A stretch of DNA of 62,814 nucleotides from Bacteroidales bacterium (GTDB lineage Bacteria; Bacteroidota; Bacteroidia; Bacteroidales; UBA3824): contig JAFPYR010000053.1 of the NCBI GenBank assembly GCA_017412115.1, positions 1-62,814 of the forward strand. The letters run 5' to 3'. Both the position numbers and the translations under genes were made by a program. Positions within the stretch are counted from its first letter, which is position 1, and each line of letters begins with the position of its first letter. Positions 44,238 to 53,923 of this stretch are shown in pieces. The notes below the pieces were generated by a model. That model did not search any database and was not told the origin of the DNA. It saw only the letters and a list, made by a program, of their open reading frames with translations.

Positions 44238-45650
44238 ATGAAAAAAACAATTTCAATTTTATCTTTTTCGGCATTGACGTTATTTTCGTGCGGAGGAGGC
44301 ACAAAACAAAACCAAACTACTGAGACGACAGCCGAGAATACCACCCCTAAAGAACAGATAGTCGAGCCCAAAGCGGAACAACCTAAAGAAAAACCAAAAC
44401 CGCCAGAGCCTTATTCCGTTGATAATTTCAGCGGTAAGTATATTGACTTTTCAAAGCCGGTTTTGATAACCAGAAAAGACGACTTAGCAGGAGTTTGCGA
44501 ATATTTCCGTTATGACGGTGAAAACAGAATTATCGAATACGGCTGTTTAACGGGTCAATATGATTACGAAGGTTATATAAGGATGTTCAAAATCCATTAT
44601 AACGGCGAAAAAATTGATTTCGTTGAAAAGAAAGAGGTTTACGCCAATCTTGTTGATGAAAAGAAAGATTTGATTTTCAAAAAAGATGTCAGCATTTTTG
44701 ACAAAATAACCGGCGAGAATATCGGCTTTACCTACGAGGCGGACAAAAATGTTAAAACACTTGACCCAAATTCAATCGCCTCAATGCGTAAATATGCAGA
44801 AAGTCAAAACGATATTTTGTATCGTCAGTTCGGACCAAGGTACGATTTCAGCGACATTGACAAATGGACAAAAGAAAAACGTGACGATCAAGGCCGTTTG
44901 ACTTATTCTGAGATTGTCGTAATAAACGAATTGACTGATACCTACAAAATCACCTATTCTTACGGTGAGGATTTTGTAAAGAAGTCAGTAAAATTGAATC
45001 AAAAGGGTGAGTTTGAAGGCGATGAAATCAATAGCGATTGGAAATACAACCTCACCGAACAATATCTTCACACCGATATTGAACCGAAAGAATCCTCAAC
45101 TCAAACCGCTCAAAATCAAAACATTGCAGAAAAAGCATTCAAGAAACTTTATCCCGATATTAAAAGTTGCAGCGGAGATAATTTGTCATACGAGGGATTT
45201 TACGAAGAAGAATCAGAAGGCTGCAATGCCGGAGCAATGGTTCATTGTTTTCCGCTAAAAACGGACGGTTATCTTGTTATAAGTAAAAATTTTTTTAGCG
45301 GACCGGGCTGTGCCGCTGATTATTGGTACGGAACATATATTTTCAAAAACGGTACTTTGGATACAATCAAGGCAAATTTTCTGCCGACACCCAAATTAGA
45401 GCAGTTACTCAATAAAGAAAAGGTTGCGGATTACAAAGCACAAATTGCAGAGTTCAAAACGATGTATGATAAAGCCCCTATGAATTATCTGTACTATACT
45501 GTTGACAATCCAACTACGCTAAAAGTTTCGTTATATCCTTGGGACTGTGAAGATGCGATTTGCGATATGGACAAATCTATGCTCAATTACGACAACGGCG
45601 ACAAAGTTCCCGAATACACTTGGGACGGTGAAAAATTCGTAAAACAATAA
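44238..45650 (+). CDS. Lipoprotein of unknown function with a proline/lysine/glutamate-rich linker
   Basis: The 470-residue protein has a lipoprotein signal (ISILSFSALTLFSC) and a linker of about 40 residues rich in E, K, P and T (ending PKEKPKPPEPYS). A beta-rich domain follows, then a second domain from about residue 290 with cysteines. The sequence ends in YTWDGEKFVKQ, like the end of the secreted protein at 15762-16520. I do not recognise a family. It stands alone between two good terminators. Confidence 0.75.
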   Translation: MKKTISILSFSALTLFSCGGGTKQNQTTETTAENTTPKEQIVEPKAEQPKEKPKPPEPYSVDNFSGKYIDFSKPVLITRKDDLAGVCEYFRYDGENRIIEYGCLTGQYDYEGYIRMFKIHYNGEKIDFVEKKEVYANLVDEKKDLIFKKDVSIFDKITGENIGFTYEADKNVKTLDPNSIASMRKYAESQNDILYRQFGPRYDFSDIDKWTKEKRDDQGRLTYSEIVVINELTDTYKITYSYGEDFVKKSVKLNQKGEFEGDEINSDWKYNLTEQYLHTDIEPKESSTQTAQNQNIAEKAFKKLYPDIKSCSGDNLSYEGFYEEESEGCNAGAMVHCFPLKTDGYLVISKNFFSGPGCAADYWYGTYIFKNGTLDTIKANFLPTPKLEQLLNKEKVADYKAQIAEFKTMYDKAPMNYLYYTVDNPTTLKVSLYPWDCEDAICDMDKSMLNYDNGDKVPEYTWDGEKFVKQ

Positions 45651-45660
45651 ACTAAAAAAA

Positions 45661-45719
45661 AAACACGTTTCAGCATTTTATTTTCCTTGTTATGAAAATT
45701 TGCTGAAACGTGTTTTTTT
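45661..45719. terminator. Bidirectional terminator
   Basis: AAACACGTTTCAGCA pairs with TGCTGAAACGTGTTT across a loop of about 25 bases, with A and T tracts on the two sides. It separates convergent genes. Confidence 0.8.
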
Positions 45720-45745
45720 ATTATCAAGAAAACAACTTTTCTTCA

Positions 45746-48280
45746 TTAACAGCCTGAAGAAAAAATGTAATTTTCATTGACTTTGACATTTTCATCAATC
45801 AAAAGCGGTGCAAACCATTCTGACTGAGAAGGTTTATTTGCCTTATCTTCAAGAAGTTTTTGCCACTCTTCGTCAGTTAAACGATTGCCCAAAGGACGGA
45901 CAAATTCATAATGACTGAAAGTTGCTCCGCGTGTTAAATAAAGCTGTCCGTCAAGCTCCACAACAACGTAAATAATGTTAGGATTGCCGACTCCTTCGTA
46001 AAGTATACCGCACTTATCGCAACCCATAATATTACGCGTAAAAACGTCAGCTACAACGGCAACCCTTTTGTCAGCACCCGTTACCAAACCCCAACTTACA
46101 AAACTTGCGTTCGGGTCCGGGTCCAAAACTGAAAGCGTAAAATATTCAAGCGTTGAACCGATAACCCTGATTTGTCCATATTCTTCATCAGTAATTCTCT
46201 GTTTTGAAAGCTCCTTTTCTGAGATTTTCTTACAAAACGTAACATGATTCGTAAGCTCTTCGATACGGTTATCAAGTTCGCTGTTCATAAGGTCAAACTT
46301 CTTTAAATTAACTTTCAAAAGGTCAATACATTCCAAAAGTTTTGACCAAAATTTTACGTTAGGTTCAACATATCCGACAGTTATAGGCGAGGGTAAATCC
46401 TCTCCGCCGCCGCACTCCGCTCCCATCGGCTGCTCGGCGTAAAGAATAGCGTCGTGTTTCAATTCCGACCATGAAGCCAAAGCCGAAACCGTATTTTTAA
46501 TTCCCCATGCTGAAGTTTTCATATAATCAGGTTGCTTTGAATCAGTGTTTTGAAGCGATAACAGCACTTCCATCCACTTGTTATAATTGGAATTTGACCA
46601 ACCTTGATAATTCTTAAAAGTATTTTTAACTTCAGCGCGGTATTTCCCGTACTCATTCCATTTATTTGAATCCTTATAAAGTGTATCAAGCAAACTTGTA
46701 GCCGGAGAAAAACCTAATGCGTCAAAAACATCCAAACCTTTAGGAAATGGTCTTTGAGAATTCGGTTTTTCGTCAAACATTTTTGAAAGAATTTCACCGT
46801 CCACAGTATAACGCTGCGGCATAAAATTGATTTTATCAGGATCAGAAACTTCAACTTTCGGTTTTATTCTGTTGCAACTCTCAAATTGTTTTTTTATCCA
46901 AGTTTTCAATTGAGAATTATTAAAAAGCTCTGTCAATGAAGCGTTTGAATATTTTTCTGAAATATAATCCGAAAGTTTTATAATCGAAAAATTATCGGGC
47001 TCGCCCATCAAAAACGAAAGCGTATTGTCAGTTTCTTTCATTCCCTGACGTTCCTTCTGCCCTATTTTAGAGAAAATATAAGCCATTGTAATAGAACGTT
47101 TTAAGGCTATTTCGTCTGAAAATTCAAAACTTGCGGTTTCTATCCACATCATCGAACGGAAATATTTTTTGTAAGTTTCATTTCTCGTATAATGTCCGCG
47201 CGGTTTAAAAAGCGAATACGGAAATTTAACTTTCAATCCCAATGACGGTGAAAAATCATCTTCGGCTTTCATTATCAATTCGTTTTCGGCGTTGTAATCG
47301 TTTTTTTGCTGAGGCTTTAACGATAAATTTTTGCCCGTTAACTGATAATTGGCAATTGCAAAATATAATGATGCAAAATCATAAAATTCAGCATTTTCCT
47401 CTTCGTTTTGATTAGCGGCAAAATCGTGCATCGCCGTATAAAATTTTTCAAGCCTCGGAATAATTCCGTTAAGCTCCACAGATTTCAAAGCATAATCAAA
47501 AAACATGTGAAAAGCCTGAAGATAAACGTCAGTCGTAACAAAATTAGGAATGCAATGATAATCGTTGTCTTCATAAATAGCAAACAACTGCTCATTCTCG
47601 GTTGAAGAAAAACAAGTGTTATATTTCAAAAGCAACTCCTTCATTTTCTTGCTTTTACCTGTATAAAAATCGCTAAACTGATGTGCATTTACAACTAATT
47701 CAGGATTGCCTAAAGAAAGAGAATTTTGAGAGAAATATTTATTTTTTTCCATTTCTGACATTTTATCAGAAACTCGTTTTACAAAATCTTTCTGTGCATC
47801 AGAAAGTTGAATTTGATTCATCAAAGAGTAATAATCCTCGTTCCAAGTCTTCCAATAAGCATCCATAGACTTCCAATACTCATCGTTATTTTCAGAAGAA
47901 GGAGGAAAATACTTTTCTTCAACAGCTTTTTCGTACCACAGAGTACGGTTTGAAAAAAACGCATTAATATCATTCTCCTTAAACCAAAAACCATGAAGGG
48001 CATAAGGATATGCTTTCAAAATTCTCAGCTGCTGATAATTGCAACCGTTAAGACTGACTTTGGAAAAATCAATGTCCTTTTTGTAATCGTTGTTGCTCCC
48101 GAAAAAATCTATATCAATTCTATCAGGAAGAGTATCCTCTGAAATACTGCTTTGAGGTTCTAATTGTTGCTCTTGGGCTTCAGTAGTGTTTTGTTGCTGC
48201 TGATTATTAGGATTTGACGAACAGCCCCAAATTAGAGTCGAACCCGTCAGCATAGCGGTTAATAAATAACTCTTTTTCAT
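45746..48280 (-). CDS. DUF3160 lipoprotein with an N-terminal YARHG-like domain
   Basis: The 844-residue product has a lipoprotein signal (LTAMLTGSTLIWGC) and a Gln/Asn-rich linker. A YARHG-like segment follows at about residues 80-120 (RILKAYPYALHGFWFKENDINAFFS). The rest is DUF3160, with PNFVTTDVYLQAFHMFFDYAL, MWIETASFEFSDEIALKRS, LASWSELKHDAILYAEQPMGAECGG and the C-terminal RPLGNRLTDEEWQKLL. DUF3160 proteins are large envelope proteins of unknown role. The promoter at 48317-48324 is divergent from that of the kinase gene. Confidence 0.88.
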   Translation of the reverse strand: MKKSYLLTAMLTGSTLIWGCSSNPNNQQQQNTTEAQEQQLEPQSSISEDTLPDRIDIDFFGSNNDYKKDIDFSKVSLNGCNYQQLRILKAYPYALHGFWFKENDINAFFSNRTLWYEKAVEEKYFPPSSENNDEYWKSMDAYWKTWNEDYYSLMNQIQLSDAQKDFVKRVSDKMSEMEKNKYFSQNSLSLGNPELVVNAHQFSDFYTGKSKKMKELLLKYNTCFSSTENEQLFAIYEDNDYHCIPNFVTTDVYLQAFHMFFDYALKSVELNGIIPRLEKFYTAMHDFAANQNEEENAEFYDFASLYFAIANYQLTGKNLSLKPQQKNDYNAENELIMKAEDDFSPSLGLKVKFPYSLFKPRGHYTRNETYKKYFRSMMWIETASFEFSDEIALKRSITMAYIFSKIGQKERQGMKETDNTLSFLMGEPDNFSIIKLSDYISEKYSNASLTELFNNSQLKTWIKKQFESCNRIKPKVEVSDPDKINFMPQRYTVDGEILSKMFDEKPNSQRPFPKGLDVFDALGFSPATSLLDTLYKDSNKWNEYGKYRAEVKNTFKNYQGWSNSNYNKWMEVLLSLQNTDSKQPDYMKTSAWGIKNTVSALASWSELKHDAILYAEQPMGAECGGGEDLPSPITVGYVEPNVKFWSKLLECIDLLKVNLKKFDLMNSELDNRIEELTNHVTFCKKISEKELSKQRITDEEYGQIRVIGSTLEYFTLSVLDPDPNASFVSWGLVTGADKRVAVVADVFTRNIMGCDKCGILYEGVGNPNIIYVVVELDGQLYLTRGATFSHYEFVRPLGNRLTDEEWQKLLEDKANKPSQSEWFAPLLIDENVKVNENYIFSSGC

Positions 48281-48316
48281 ATTTTTTTATAAGATTTAAT
48301 GGTATTTTTTATATGA

Positions 48317-48324
48317 CAAATGTA
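48317..48324 (-). promoter_or_regulatory. -7 box (TACATTTG) of the DUF3160 gene
   Basis: The box lies 37 bases upstream of the ATG at 48280 on the minus strand. Confidence 0.55.
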
Positions 48325-48356
48325 GAATATTTTTCTTTGAATTACAAAAAAATGAT

Positions 48357-48364
48357 TACCTTTG
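48357..48364 (+). promoter_or_regulatory. -7 box (TACCTTTG), with a TTTG 17 bases upstream
   Basis: The box lies 21 bases before the ATG at 48385. The upstream TTTG at 48336-48339 may be the -33 box. Confidence 0.55.
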
Positions 48365-48384
48365 TACTTTAGAAAAATTTTATT

Positions 48385-48849
48385 ATGGAAGAAGAAATAA
48401 TTTCAAAAATAACGCCTTCGGGCAAAAAAGCAATAATTCTTATAGGCGTTTATGCAACGGGCAAAACAACTTTTTACAACACGTATCTAAAAGGTGTTGC
48501 AAGGCTTTCGGTTGAAGAAAAAAATTCAAGAAGAACGCAGCAAAGCGTACAAAATTTATGCAATGAAAAATTACCTTTTGTAATTGACGGAACAAATATC
48601 ACGAAAAAAGACCGTAAACCTTTTATCGAAATCCTCAAAAAAAACGGTTATGAAATTACAGCACTATATTTTTGCAGCGTAACGCGTGAATGTATTTTAC
48701 GCAACAGAAAACGTCCTAACGCCGTTCCCGACAAAAAAATCACAGATATGGCGCAAATAATCGAACTTCCGTCTTTCAACGAAGGTTTTTCCGAGATTTT
48801 TTATGTGGACAACTTAGGCGGAGAATTTTCAGTTGAAGAATGGGAATAA
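48385..48849 (+). CDS. Small P-loop kinase, polynucleotide-kinase-like (AAA_33)
   Basis: The 154-residue protein has Walker A GVYATGKTT (residues 21-29), a DGTN motif (FVIDGTNITKKDR, near residue 70) and the lid arginines RECILRNRKRPN, the pattern of T4-type 5'-polynucleotide kinases and zeta-toxin-like kinases. Free-standing versions of this size in Bacteroidota have no known substrate. There is no antitoxin neighbour, so a toxin role is not supported. It converges on the Crp-like gene. Confidence 0.8.
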   Translation: MEEEIISKITPSGKKAIILIGVYATGKTTFYNTYLKGVARLSVEEKNSRRTQQSVQNLCNEKLPFVIDGTNITKKDRKPFIEILKKNGYEITALYFCSVTRECILRNRKRPNAVPDKKITDMAQIIELPSFNEGFSEIFYVDNLGGEFSVEEWE

Positions 48850-48870
48850 AGTAAAAAAAACTTTATCCCA
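48841..48870. terminator. Hairpin between convergent kinase and Crp genes
   Basis: TGGGAATAAAGT and ACTTTATCCCA pair with one bulged A around an A7 loop, which is T-rich in the opposite direction. It overlaps the ends of both coding regions. Confidence 0.5.
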
Positions 48871-49552
48871 CTCTACTGATTGTCAATAATTTATCACGAT
48901 CCAAAATTTCGATTTTTTTGCCGCTGACCCAAATTATACCATCGCTTGTAAATGTTCTTAACGTGTGGATTAACTGCTCTTTACTACAACCGGCATAATC
49001 CGCAAGTTCTTGTCTTGAGAGTCCGATGTTGAAAGATTTACTCTGATAAATCTTATCGGAAAGATAAAGCAAAACATCCGCTATCCTGCCGTTACTTTGT
49101 TTGCGGGCAACGGAAATAAAATTGAAAATCGCATCTCTGAACATCTGCGTTGAAAGACTCATTATCTCAAACAAAAATTTCCTATTGGAAAGCGCATATA
49201 ATTTGAATCTGTTGAGATTAATAGCACAACCGCGACATTCATCTATTGCAATAATTGTAAAAAGATTGACATCTTCGTTGAGAACATTTGCAAGCCCGAG
49301 CAAAGTTTGAGCCTTATCTATTGCAACAATAAGTTCTCTACCGTTACTGCTGCTGACAAATTTCACCGTTCCGCTTGTCAAAAATATCAATTCGGTACAT
49401 TTAGCACCTTGTTTAAATATGGTTTCGCCTTTTTTATACGTATATTGTTTGGTCTGAGAAAACAACGAGCGGAACTCGTCTTCCGAAAGTCCTTTGCACA
49501 AACCTTGTTTAAAAAAACACGTATTACATAATTCTTGTGGTATTTCTGCCAT
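48863..49552 (-). CDS. Crp/Fnr family transcription regulator with an N-terminal cysteine cluster
   Basis: The 229-residue protein has a cyclic-nucleotide-binding-type beta roll (KKGETIFKQGAKCTELIFLTSGTVKFV) and a C-terminal helix-turn-helix (LSRQELADYAGCSKEQLIHTLRTFTSDGII). Four cysteines stand out: C9, C12 and C19 (CNTCFFKQGLC) and, in the beta roll, C106 and C109. That recalls the iron-sulfur cluster ligands of FNR, which would make it a redox or oxygen sensor; this is an inference. It lies 13 bases after the RelA/SpoT-like gene in the same direction. Confidence 0.9.
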   Translation of the reverse strand: MAEIPQELCNTCFFKQGLCKGLSEDEFRSLFSQTKQYTYKKGETIFKQGAKCTELIFLTSGTVKFVSSSNGRELIVAIDKAQTLLGLANVLNEDVNLFTIIAIDECRGCAINLNRFKLYALSNRKFLFEIMSLSTQMFRDAIFNFISVARKQSNGRIADVLLYLSDKIYQSKSFNIGLSRQELADYAGCSKEQLIHTLRTFTSDGIIWVSGKKIEILDRDKLLTISRVG

Positions 49553-49565
49553 TGTTTTTATTATT

Positions 49566-51806
49566 TTAATATATTTCTTCGCCTTCCACCATTATATTTA
49601 GAATGCCTTCGATAGTGGAAAGTTTATTTACAAGTTTTTCAAGATGTTCCTGACTTCTGACAAAAATCTCCAACTGTCCAGAAAAACTGCAATCGTCAGT
49701 CTCAAAATGAACCATTTTTAAGTTCAAATCAAGTTCTTGAGAGATAACCGTTATTATTTTTTGAGCAATACCTTTTCTGTTAACGCCCTCCAAATTAATT
49801 TTAGCGATTCCCGAGGCCTCTTGTGAGACTTTCCAACTTACGGGAATTAAACACAAAGGTTGCTCCTTTACTTTCATTTGAGCGTAAAGACAGCTCTTTT
49901 TATGAATATAAATACATGATTTATCATCGGATATAATTCCTACGGCATCATCACCGGGCAAAGTGTTACAACATTCCGCCAACTGATAATTAACTTCGCC
50001 GTTGTCGTCTTTCAAAAATTTTCTAACGTCATTCTCCGACTTTTCTTGCGAGGCACCGCCGAACTGAAGTTTCCAAAACCTTACCAAAGTGTTTCCGACG
50101 GCTTTTTTAACGGCATTTTCCAAATCGTTAGCAGCAATGCCGTTAGTGAAAATCTTATGATACAAATCCGTCTTGTTAAGACACGAAAATTCCGTCATAA
50201 GATTGCCCGTAATTTCTTTTTCGTTCTTAACCTTATACTTGGTATACAAAGAGTTAAGAATTTTCTGACCCTCGGCAATCTCCACTTTTATAAAATCGTG
50301 AAGTTGCTCCTTGAGTATATTATAAGCCTTTTGAGTTGCAACGATGTTCAGCCATTCGGGTTTCGGCTCCGTGTAATTACTTGTTACAGGCTCTACAAGG
50401 TCGCCATTATGAAGCCTCGTAGAAATGGACATCATCTTGTGATTGACTTTTGCACCGATACATGATTTGGCAGTTTGAGGGTCTTTGAAATACGCATAAT
50501 CCAAAACCGTTGCACCTGAAGGCAAAGCCGTAACGTTTCCCTCGGGAGAATAAACCGAAATCTCGTCGGAAAGCAAAAGTTTGAAATCTTCAAGAAAATC
50601 GAAATTCCTTGTGTTAGGGTCTTCGAGTTTTTCTTTTATGAGTTTTAATTTATCGTCGAATTCGGCTTTTTTGTCCTTGATTCCTTTGTATTTCCAATGC
50701 GAGGCAAAACCGTATTCGGCGATTTCGTTCATTCTTTCGCTACGGATTTGAATCTCAACCCAACGTTTTGTTTTGTTGTCAAAAACCGTAATATGATAAG
50801 CCTCATAACCGTTTTCTTTAGGAACAGTAATCCAATCACGAGTCCTTTCGGGGTGAATATAATAATCCTCAGAAAGCAGTTTTACGATTTTCATACACTC
50901 TTGTTTTTCGTGTTCGGGGTCGGCGGGCGTAAAAATTATCCTCACCGCAAATTTATCGTAAACCTCGTCAAAACTGACGTGTTTTTTCTGCATTTTCTGA
51001 TAAATGGAATAAATACTTTTCGGACGGCCTTTAATGTCGAATTTTATCCCGTTTTGAACAAGTTTTGCTATTATCGGCAAACAAAACTGATTGATATAAC
51101 GCATACTTTCGTTTTCGGAAATCTGCATCAGAGAATCAATTTTAGCGTATTCCTCTCTGTTGAGATACTTAAACGAAAGATTTTCCAATTCCGTTTTTAT
51201 TTTGTTCAGACCCAAACGATGTGCAAGCGGAACATAAATCTGCATCGTCTCGTAAGCCACTTTAAATTGTGAATCACGAGATTTTATTTCCATCGTTCTT
51301 AGGTTTGTTAATCTGTCAGCAAGTTTTATAAGAATAATTCTAATGTCGTTGGTAAGACCAAGAATAATTTTTTTATAAACCTCCGGCTCCGAATCCTTAA
51401 AATATTCGCTCGTACCTTTTATTCTGACAAGTGAATCTACGATGTTGGCGATTTTTTCGCCGAAAAGGTTTGTAATATCGCTTTTTTTGTAATCGGTCTG
51501 AAACGTGATTTCATGCAAAAGTCCCGCAACAGCACCCACCGCTCCTAAACCGATGTCCTGAATTACAATCGACATTACATCAAACAAATGGTATATAAAA
51601 CTGTCTCCCGTCTGACGTTTCTGTCCTTTGTAGACATCACGCGCCAAAGCATAGGCCTTACGTACCAAAGCCTTATCTTCGGGAGTCTTAAAATAGAGGT
51701 CGCCCACCATGAGCTGTTCGAACATTCTGTCCGTATCCTCTTCGCTATAAGCTTTTCGGTGCAGAAACTTTTCGACCGGGGTTAACTCTTTTACAGTTTT
51801 AGCCAT
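49566..51806 (-). CDS. rel: RelA/SpoT family (p)ppGpp synthetase with degenerate hydrolase motif
   Basis: The 746-residue protein has the HD-type hydrolase region (residues about 40-200), the synthetase region (GRPKSIYSIYQKM, FAVRIIF, WITVPKENGYEAYHITV, EIQIRSERMNEIAEYGFASHWKYK), a TGS domain (ISVYSPEGNVTALPSGATVLDYAY) and a C-terminal ACT domain. The HDxxED hydrolase motif is changed to HEITFQ (H98-E99...F102-Q103), while H73, D164 and N168 are kept. The hydrolase is therefore probably weak or lost and the synthetase intact. It lies in one apparent operon with tsaD, a K+ channel gene and a Crp-like regulator. Confidence 0.92.
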   Translation of the reverse strand: MAKTVKELTPVEKFLHRKAYSEEDTDRMFEQLMVGDLYFKTPEDKALVRKAYALARDVYKGQKRQTGDSFIYHLFDVMSIVIQDIGLGAVGAVAGLLHEITFQTDYKKSDITNLFGEKIANIVDSLVRIKGTSEYFKDSEPEVYKKIILGLTNDIRIILIKLADRLTNLRTMEIKSRDSQFKVAYETMQIYVPLAHRLGLNKIKTELENLSFKYLNREEYAKIDSLMQISENESMRYINQFCLPIIAKLVQNGIKFDIKGRPKSIYSIYQKMQKKHVSFDEVYDKFAVRIIFTPADPEHEKQECMKIVKLLSEDYYIHPERTRDWITVPKENGYEAYHITVFDNKTKRWVEIQIRSERMNEIAEYGFASHWKYKGIKDKKAEFDDKLKLIKEKLEDPNTRNFDFLEDFKLLLSDEISVYSPEGNVTALPSGATVLDYAYFKDPQTAKSCIGAKVNHKMMSISTRLHNGDLVEPVTSNYTEPKPEWLNIVATQKAYNILKEQLHDFIKVEIAEGQKILNSLYTKYKVKNEKEITGNLMTEFSCLNKTDLYHKIFTNGIAANDLENAVKKAVGNTLVRFWKLQFGGASQEKSENDVRKFLKDDNGEVNYQLAECCNTLPGDDAVGIISDDKSCIYIHKKSCLYAQMKVKEQPLCLIPVSWKVSQEASGIAKINLEGVNRKGIAQKIITVISQELDLNLKMVHFETDDCSFSGQLEIFVRSQEHLEKLVNKLSTIEGILNIMVEGEEIY

Positions 51807-51842
51807 ATATTTTTTACGTTTTTATTGTTAAACAAAAAAAAA

Positions 51843-52748
51843 CTAATCCAAACGTTTGCCGCAATACGGGCAATAATGTTTTTTTTCCTCTTCTTGTTTT
51901 TCCTTTTTTTCGTCAGAAATTTCGCATACTTTGTTTTCTTTCTCCGCTTTGGCTTCTTGGATTGCTTTTTCTTTTTCCTTTTCCTTAGCTTTTTCGTTAA
52001 TTTTTTCCAAAAAGCCTGCACTGATAATACCGGTAGGCATTGCAACAAGTCCTATTCCTAAAATTGCCATCAAAGATCCGACTATTTTACCGATAAAAGT
52101 TACGGGAAAAACATCTCCGTAACCGATTGTTGTCAGCGTTACTATTGACCACCAAAAACAGCTCAAAACATTAGAGAACATCTCCTTATTATATTCATGC
52201 TCGGCGTAATACATCATAAACGAGGCTATAATCATCACTATTATAATAAGCCCCATAACAACCGAAAGCTCCGAACGCTTTTCCCTTATCACGGCAATGA
52301 TAAGGTCGATAGAAGAATTGTAACGGGCAATCTTGAAAACCCTGAAAAATCTCAAAAGCCTTATTGACCTCAAAACCCTCAAATCTATCGAGGTGAAAGT
52401 CAGATAATAAGGTATTATCGAAACCAAATCCACAATGCCGCCGAAAGAAAAAATATAACGGGCTATGCTTTTGGCTCGGTTTTGATGTTTAGAATAATCA
52501 AAATCGGCAAAATGAGCTGTTAATATTCTTATAATATATTCTGTAGAAAAAACCATAACCGTAAAAAAATCGAACATATCGAAATATTTTTTGTACGGAA
52601 TATAAATACTATCATCCGTTTCCAACGCCATTTCGCCTACCGAGAGAATAATCAACCCCATCAAAAAATAATTAAAAAATTTTGACAGTTTGTTATGATC
52701 GTCGCTTTCGTCAACTATATAATAAAGTGCCCTTTCTATTGATTCCAT
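51843..52748 (-). CDS. Voltage-gated potassium channel (six TM) with a C-terminal zinc-ribbon tail
   Basis: The 301-residue protein shows S1-S6, a voltage-sensor helix with spaced arginines (DLRVLRSIRLLRFFRVFKIARY), the selectivity filter TTIGYGD, and a pore-lining S6 (VGSLMAILGIGLVAMPTGIISAGF). Its cytoplasmic tail is about 45 residues of Lys/Glu-rich coiled coil ending in HYCPYCGKRLD, a zinc-ribbon-like CPYCGKR. It lies between tsaD (six-base gap) and the rel gene (36-base gap), all in one direction. Confidence 0.93.
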   Translation of the reverse strand: MESIERALYYIVDESDDHNKLSKFFNYFLMGLIILSVGEMALETDDSIYIPYKKYFDMFDFFTVMVFSTEYIIRILTAHFADFDYSKHQNRAKSIARYIFSFGGIVDLVSIIPYYLTFTSIDLRVLRSIRLLRFFRVFKIARYNSSIDLIIAVIREKRSELSVVMGLIIIVMIIASFMMYYAEHEYNKEMFSNVLSCFWWSIVTLTTIGYGDVFPVTFIGKIVGSLMAILGIGLVAMPTGIISAGFLEKINEKAKEKEKEKAIQEAKAEKENKVCEISDEKKEKQEEEKKHYCPYCGKRLD

Positions 52749-52754
52749 AAAAAA

Positions 52755-53774
52755 TCAGAATTTTAACCTCGCATCCGGCGCAATGTCCATTGTCGTAAAT
52801 TTTCCTTCCAAAAATTTAAAATAACCGGCTCCGGCAATCATAGCCGCATTATCCGTTGTATATTTTCGCTCGGGAATAAAAACTTCCCAACCGTATTTTT
52901 TTGCCGTCTCTGCCAACGTATCCCTCAGACCCGAATTAGCGGCAACACCACCACCGATTGTAATTTGACGGATGCCAGTCTCTTTAACGGCTTTTTTAAG
53001 TTTATCAATCAAAATATTTATAATCGTAGACTGAAGCGAAGCGCATAAGTCTTTGATATTCTCATCAATAAAGTTCGGATTTTGCTCTATTTCGTCCCTC
53101 AAGGTGTAAAGAAAAGAGGTTTTTAAACCCGAAAAACTAAAATCCAATCCTTTGATATTCGGTTTGGCAAATTTAAACTTTTTGTCATCGCCTTCATGAG
53201 CATATTTATCAATTATAGGCCCGCCGGGATAACCTAATCCCATAACTTTAGCACATTTGTCAAAAGCCTCGCCTGCGGCATCATCAATAGTGCTGCCGAT
53301 AATTTCCATATCAAAATAGCCCTTCACCTTTATAATTTGAGTATGACCGCCCGATACCAAAAGCGTTAAAAACGGAAAATCAGGATTTTTATGCTCCTTA
53401 TCTTTTTCTTTTACAAACCAACTCAATACATGACCTTGAAGGTGATTGATTTCTATCATCGGAATATTTTTAGCAAGAGCAAAACCTTTAGCAAAAGATA
53501 CTCCGACCAAAAGCGAGCCCAAAAGCCCCGGACCCCGTGTAAAAGCCACAGCGGAGATTTCGTCTTTTGAAATTCCGGATTGTTTAATAGCTGCATCAAC
53601 GACAGGAATTATGTTTTGTTGATGCGCTCTTGAGGCAAGTTCGGGTACAACACCACCGTAAGAGGCGTGTACAGCTTGACTTGCAATCACGTTAGAGAGC
53701 AAAACACCGTCGCTAACAATGGCGGCAGAGGTGTCATCGCAAGAAGACTCTATACCTAAAATATTGATTTTCAA
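52755..53774 (-). CDS. tsaD: tRNA N6-threonylcarbamoyladenosine transferase TsaD
   Basis: The 339-residue product has the ASKHA ATPase landmarks ILGIESSCDDTSAAIV, the metal-binding HLQGHVLSW pair of histidines, VSGGHTQI, DDAAGEAFDKCAKVMGLGYPGGP, and the closing GGGVAANSGLR. It completes t6A at position 37 of ANN-decoding tRNAs. The start appears to be a TTG at 53774: no ATG precedes the conserved N-terminus, and a stop lies six codons upstream. It heads the apparent tsaD - channel - rel - crp operon. Confidence 0.97.
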   Translation of the reverse strand: MKINILGIESSCDDTSAAIVSDGVLLSNVIASQAVHASYGGVVPELASRAHQQNIIPVVDAAIKQSGISKDEISAVAFTRGPGLLGSLLVGVSFAKGFALAKNIPMIEINHLQGHVLSWFVKEKDKEHKNPDFPFLTLLVSGGHTQIIKVKGYFDMEIIGSTIDDAAGEAFDKCAKVMGLGYPGGPIIDKYAHEGDDKKFKFAKPNIKGLDFSFSGLKTSFLYTLRDEIEQNPNFIDENIKDLCASLQSTIINILIDKLKKAVKETGIRQITIGGGVAANSGLRDTLAETAKKYGWEVFIPERKYTTDNAAMIAGAGYFKFLEGKFTTMDIAPDARLKF

Positions 53775-53923
53775 TTTTTTCCTATTTTTTTAAATACCCT
53801 AAAATTTAAAGGTCTAAAGTAGTTAAATTTTAATTAACGACAAAATAAAATTTATTAAAAAGTCATAAATTAAAGTTCTTTTCAAAAACTTAACACAAAA
53901 ACAACATCAAAATATAAAAAAAG

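Noticed and set aside
48385..48849. Zeta toxin reading of the small P-loop kinase
   Set aside because: No antitoxin gene is adjacent, and DGTN plus the lid motif fit polynucleotide-kinase-like proteins better.
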